A stretch of DNA of 64,000 nt, from contig WQXI01000004.1 in the NCBI GenBank assembly GCA_009784935.1, positions 62,001-126,000 of the forward strand. The letters are read 5' to 3'. The stretch comes from Treponema sp. (lineage in GTDB: Bacteria > Spirochaetota > Spirochaetia > Treponematales > Breznakiellaceae). A program made the position numbers and the translations under genes. Under the pieces are notes generated by a model. The model saw only the letters and a program-made list of their open reading frames with translations, was not told where the DNA came from and made no database searches. Shown in pieces: positions 60,477-64,000 of this stretch. Positions within the stretch are counted from its first letter, which is position 1, and the number at the start of each line of letters is the position of its first letter.

Positions 60477-61700
60477 ATGAGCAGTGCTGGCACATTTAAC
60501 GGCAGGCACCCTGGAAGCTCCGCTGGGAGGTACGGAGATTTTGGCGGTCAATATATACCCGAGACTCTGATGAACGAAATCATCAATCTGGAAAAGGCCT
60601 ATAACCATTATAAGGAAGAAATCACTTTTAAAACAGAATTGAACGCTCTTCTAAACGAATATGCAGGCCGCCCTTCGCTTCTATATTTTGCAGAAAAAAT
60701 GACAAAAGACCTGGGTGGGGCGAAAATTTATCTAAAGCGCGAAGACCTAAACCACACAGGCTCTCATAAAATTAATAATGTGCTTGGACAAGTTCTGCTT
60801 GCAAAAAAAATGGGAAAAACCAGAATTATTGCCGAAACCGGAGCAGGTCAGCACGGTGTAGCTACAGCAACTGCGGCTGCTCTTTTAGGACTGGAATGTG
60901 AAATTTTCATGGGCAAGGAAGATACTATCCGCCAGGCGCTTAATGTTTACCGCATGGAACTGTTAGGCGCAAAAGTTCATCCTGTTTTATCGGGAACCCA
61001 AACACTTAAAGACGCGGTAAACGAAACTATGCGCGAATGGGTAAGCCGTGTTCACGATACGCACTATGTGCTTGGCTCTGTTATGGGGCCCCATCCGTTT
61101 CCGATGATTGTGCGCGATTTTCAGGCTGTTATCAGTAAAGAAGCAAGAGAGCAAATCCTTGCTGCCGAAGGTAAACTCCCTGCAGCCGTTATTGCATGTG
61201 TCGGCGGAGGCAGCAATGCAATCGGAATGTTTTACAATTTTATAAATGATACCGGCGTAAAGCTAATCGGCTGCGAAGCTGCAGGTGAAGGCGTTAACAC
61301 AGAAAAACATGCCGCTTCTATCACAAAAGGACAAGTAGGAATCTTCCATGGAATGAAATCTTACTTTTGTCAGAACGAAGAAGGTCAAATCGCGCCCGTT
61401 CATTCTATCTCTGCGGGACTTGATTATCCCGGTATTGGACCTGAACATGCATGGCTCTCTGACTCAGGGCGCGCGCAGTATGTTCCAGTCACCGACGAAG
61501 AAGCTGTCTGCGGTTTTGAATATTTATCCCGCGCAGAAGGAATTATTTGCGCGATAGAAAGCGCACACGCAATTGCTCAAGCGCAGAAAACAGCAAAAGA
61601 TTTTTCCCGCGATGAAAGTATTATTGTGTGTCTTTCCGGCCGCGGTGATAAAGACGTAGCGTCAATTGCCAGATATAGAGGAAAAAAGATTAATGAGTAG
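60477..61700 (+). CDS. trpB: Tryptophan synthase beta subunit TrpB
   Basis: The 407-residue PLP enzyme has [13 protein letters not shown], the PLP-lysine motif in [39 protein letters not shown], and LSGRGDKD near the end. It condenses indole with serine. I start it at the ATG at 60477, where the family N-terminus begins; the frame runs open further upstream to 60375 but those 34 residues are not conserved. GAGGT lies about 10 bases upstream. It overlaps trpA by 8 bases. Confidence 0.96.
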   Translation: MSSAGTFNGRHPGSSAGRYGDFGGQYIPETLMNEIINLEKAYNHYKEEITFKTELNALLNEYAGRPSLLYFAEKMTKDLGGAKIYLKREDLNHTGSHKINNVLGQVLLAKKMGKTRIIAETGAGQHGVATATAAALLGLECEIFMGKEDTIRQALNVYRMELLGAKVHPVLSGTQTLKDAVNETMREWVSRVHDTHYVLGSVMGPHPFPMIVRDFQAVISKEAREQILAAEGKLPAAVIACVGGGSNAIGMFYNFINDTGVKLIGCEAAGEGVNTEKHAASITKGQVGIFHGMKSYFCQNEEGQIAPVHSISAGLDYPGIGPEHAWLSDSGRAQYVPVTDEEAVCGFEYLSRAEGIICAIESAHAIAQAQKTAKDFSRDESIIVCLSGRGDKDVASIARYRGKKINE

Positions 61701-62484
61701 AATTAATAATGCATTCAAAAACGGCAAAGCATTTATCGCTTTTATCACCGGCGGAGACCCCTCTATAGAAAAAACAAAAGAGTTTGTTTTAGAAATTATA
61801 AAAGCAGGCGCAGACCTTGTAGAAATAGGCATTCCGTTTTCTGACCCGATTGCAGAAGGACCGGTAATTCAAGAAGCTAACAACCGCGCACTCGCCGCAG
61901 GCGCAACAATAGAAAAATTATTTACCCTAGTTGCAGATTTACGAAAAGATCCTGTTTCTGCAAATGTGCCGCTTGTGTTTTTAACTTACATTAACCCGGT
62001 TTTTTATTACGGTTATGATGCGTTTTTTAAAAGAAGCGCCGATGTTGGATTAGACGGCATTATTATCCCCGACGTTCCATACGAAGAACAGCCGCCTGTA
62101 AGAGAAGCGGCAGAAAAATATAATATTGACCTTATCTCGTTAATTGCGCCGACTTCAGAAGCTCGGATTAAAGAAATCGCAAAAAATGCCTCGGGTTTTA
62201 TCTATCTAGTCTCTTCTATGGGTGTTACAGGCATTCGCAGCGAAATCACAACAGATCTTTCTTCGATAACAAAAGCGATAAAATCGGTCACAGACACGCC
62301 TGTCGCTGTAGGTTTTGGGATTCACACGCCGCAGCAAGCGGCAGAAATGTCCAAAATTGCAGACGGCGTTATCGTAGGAAGTGCGATTGTTAAAATAATA
62401 GCGCAGCATTCGGAACATTCTGCACAACAACTGTTCAATTATGTAAAGGAAATGAAAGAATCTGTACTTGGAAAATCCTTCTAA
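61693..62484 (+). CDS. trpA: Tryptophan synthase alpha subunit TrpA
   Basis: The 263-residue barrel enzyme cleaves indole-3-glycerol phosphate. Catalytic Glu is in [16 protein letters not shown] and catalytic Asp in [22 protein letters not shown] and [13 protein letters not shown] form the phosphate site. The start is the ATG at 61693, overlapping trpB by 8 bases, with AGAGGA upstream. The 3' end overlaps the promoter of the GAF gene. Confidence 0.95.
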   Translation: MSRINNAFKNGKAFIAFITGGDPSIEKTKEFVLEIIKAGADLVEIGIPFSDPIAEGPVIQEANNRALAAGATIEKLFTLVADLRKDPVSANVPLVFLTYINPVFYYGYDAFFKRSADVGLDGIIIPDVPYEEQPPVREAAEKYNIDLISLIAPTSEARIKEIAKNASGFIYLVSSMGVTGIRSEITTDLSSITKAIKSVTDTPVAVGFGIHTPQQAAEMSKIADGVIVGSAIVKIIAQHSEHSAQQLFNYVKEMKESVLGKSF

Positions 62485-62496
62485 ATATAGTATAAT
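62468..62496 (+). promoter_or_regulatory. Promoter of the GAF-repeat gene with flanking palindrome
   Basis: TTGGAA (62468-62473), 17-base spacer, TATAAT (62491-62496), overlapping the trpA stop codon. The -10 lies in a palindrome, TAGTATA-N3-TATACTA (62488-62504), which may be an operator. Confidence 0.8.
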
Positions 62497-62519
62497 GTAT
62501 ACTAGAAGGAAAAAGAAGA

Positions 62520-64000
62520 ATGAATGATAAAAAAACTCCCTCGGGAGCAGCAGCAGAACTTAGGACACAGGAGTTTATATCAAAATTCTCAGTACCATTT
62601 ACACAGCCGTATGATTTTGACGAATTAATCGAAAATGCACTGTACGAACTGCGCGACTTTACAAAAACCGACAGAGCCATCATTCTAGAACTTCAAAGCG
62701 ACGGTTCTCTTTTATGTACCTACGAGAGCGTTATAAACATGGAAACACCTAAGGTGCTTAAACGCTCGCTTACCTACGAAATGATGAAGCCTATCCTTGA
62801 CGAGGCTGATAACACCGGCTGTTTCTACGAAAAGCAAGCATCACGGTATTTTCAAAGATATCCCACTACCGACTTAAACGAAAAAAGTTTCTGTTATATA
62901 CCATTAAAAATCGGCGGAAACAGAGCCGGATATCTCGTATTTTTTACAATGTTCAAACAGGCAAACTGGGCAGAGGGCGAGTTCAGACTTGCGTCAATGG
63001 CAGGTTCGATAATTGCAGGCGCATACTCCAGAAAAAAAAGCGAAGAGATTCTTCATGCGGCAAACGAAGCGGAACTGCGTACGCAGGAGTTTATGTCAGA
63101 GTTCTCTGTTCCGTTTACGCGCCCTTATAATTTTGATGAGCTGATTAATAACGCGCTGTACGAACTGCGCGATTTTACCAAAACAGACAGAGCAATCATT
63201 CTGGAGTTTCAGCAGGATGGCTCGCTTCTATGCACACACGAAGACGTTATAAACGATGATACGCCGAATGTAACCGGGCGGTCCCTTGCTTATAAAATGA
63301 TGAAACCTATTCTTGATAAAGCGGACAGAATCAGCTGCTTCTACGAAAAAGCGGCTTCCAAATTTTTCCAAAGATATCCGTCAGCTGATTTGGGAGAAAA
63401 AAGTTTTTGTTACATTCCGCTGACAATCGGCGGCAGCAGAGCAGGTTATCTTGTCTTTTTTACAATGTTCGAAGAAGCAAACTGGGCAGAAGGCGAATTT
63501 CAATTAGCCACAATGGCAGGTTCTATCATTGCGAGCGCATATTCCAGAAAAAAGAGCGAGGACTTTTTAATCGCAGCTAACGAAGCGGAATTACGTACAC
63601 AGAAATTCATATCGGAGTTCTCGGTACCATTTACGCAATCTTATGATTTTGACGAATTGATCAATGATGCATTGTACGAACTGCGCGATTTTACAAACAC
63701 GGACAGAGCGATCATTTTGGAGTTTCAATCGGATGATTCGCTTCTTTGTACACATGAAGACGTTATCAACAAACAAACTCCAAAAGTGTTGGGTCGTTCG
63801 CTTAGTTATAAAACAATGAAACCGATTTTTGATAAATCGGACAGAACAGGCTGCTTTTATGAAAAAGCGGCTTCCAAATTTTTTCAAAGATACCCGGATA
63901 CTGATCTAGGCGAAAAAAGTTTTTGTTATATACCACTGACCATCGGCGGCAGCAGAGCGGGATATCTTGTCTTCTTTACGATGTTCGAAGAAGCAAACTG
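62520..64000 (+). CDS. Tandem GAF-domain protein, exact 172-residue repeats (runs off window)
   Basis: The ATG at 62520 follows GAAGGAAAAAG and a strong promoter. At least 493 codons are open to the right edge. After 12 residues the protein repeats a unit with exact 516-base (172-codon) periodicity, with copies beginning at 62556, 63072 and 63588. Each has AELRTQEFISKFSVPFT, YDFDELIENALYELRDFTK, TDRAIILE, SFCYIPL, GGNRAGYLVFFTMF and EGEFRLASMAGSIIAGAYSR, features of a GAF ligand-binding domain with a helical linker. The third copy continues beyond the window, so the number of repeats and the output domain (kinase, cyclase or GGDEF) are unknown. Confidence 0.85.
   Translation, partial: MNDKKTPSGAAAELRTQEFISKFSVPFTQPYDFDELIENALYELRDFTKTDRAIILELQSDGSLLCTYESVINMETPKVLKRSLTYEMMKPILDEADNTGCFYEKQASRYFQRYPTTDLNEKSFCYIPLKIGGNRAGYLVFFTMFKQANWAEGEFRLASMAGSIIAGAYSRKKSEEILHAANEAELRTQEFMSEFSVPFTRPYNFDELINNALYELRDFTKTDRAIILEFQQDGSLLCTHEDVINDDTPNVTGRSLAYKMMKPILDKADRISCFYEKAASKFFQRYPSADLGEKSFCYIPLTIGGSRAGYLVFFTMFEEANWAEGEFQLATMAGSIIASAYSRKKSEDFLIAANEAELRTQKFISEFSVPFTQSYDFDELINDALYELRDFTNTDRAIILEFQSDDSLLCTHEDVINKQTPKVLGRSLSYKTMKPIFDKSDRTGCFYEKAASKFFQRYPDTDLGEKSFCYIPLTIGGSRAGYLVFFTMFEEAN

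Overview
The window looks like the chromosome of a spirochaete, most likely a Treponema relative. This is inferred from gene content: flgF-type, flgG and flgJ-type rod genes lie side by side with no flgH/flgI ring genes, as expected for periplasmic flagella. There are also two class III adenylate cyclase/FecR cassettes, many exported proteins, PilZ, GGDEF and chemotaxis genes, and a UMP kinase of the archaeal-like type. Base composition is moderately AT-rich. Coding density is high, and many neighbours overlap by 1 to 20 bases.

Layout. 1-6314 (minus): a housekeeping run with an RluD-type pseudouridine synthase, a membrane protein, YggS, RsmA, a short ComEC, a HEAT-like exported protein and a PilZ protein. 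6375-7019 (plus): a CPBP membrane protease. 7022-22735 (minus): an accessory and surface region. It holds two copies of an outer-membrane-protein / FecR / adenylate cyclase cassette, two related beta-helix lipoproteins, two toxin-antitoxin modules (HigBA and MNT/HEPN), and two pairs of direct repeats. 22801-29144 (minus): flagellar rod genes, a response-regulator diguanylate cyclase and ppdK, whose protein ends in a 148-residue histone-H1-like tail. 29209-38163 (plus): an HrpA-type helicase, a membrane protein, cysS, an ECF sigma/anti-sigma operon with a TIG/transglutaminase lipoprotein, and UMP kinase. 38303-45450 (minus): a 5'-nucleotidase, a CorC/TlyC protein, tRNA-Cys, PBP1A and a MATE exporter. 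45679-62484: the tryptophan genes trpD, trpC, trpF, trpB and trpA (plus), split by an opposing chemoreceptor and by a 10-kb opposing chemosensory and two-component block. 62520-64000: the start of a protein built from exact 172-residue GAF repeats, running off the window.

The most unusual signal is a dispersed, often palindromic repeat rich in CACAGAGG and its complement. It lies in intergenic DNA and, without breaking the frame, inside four conserved genes (hrpA, cysS, trpC, trpF). It behaves like the in-frame palindromic elements known from Rickettsia. Other notable points: the ppdK tail has a possible internal start for a free histone-like protein. An 86-bp direct repeat appears to carry a promoter (TTGATA-N17-TATAGT/TACTAT) to two genes. 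A toxin-antitoxin module is bracketed by 188-bp direct repeats. Many genes have a -10 box about 6-7 bases before the ATG and no Shine-Dalgarno, which suggests leaderless mRNAs.

All assignments rest on reading the sequence and on recalled family motifs; no database search was run.
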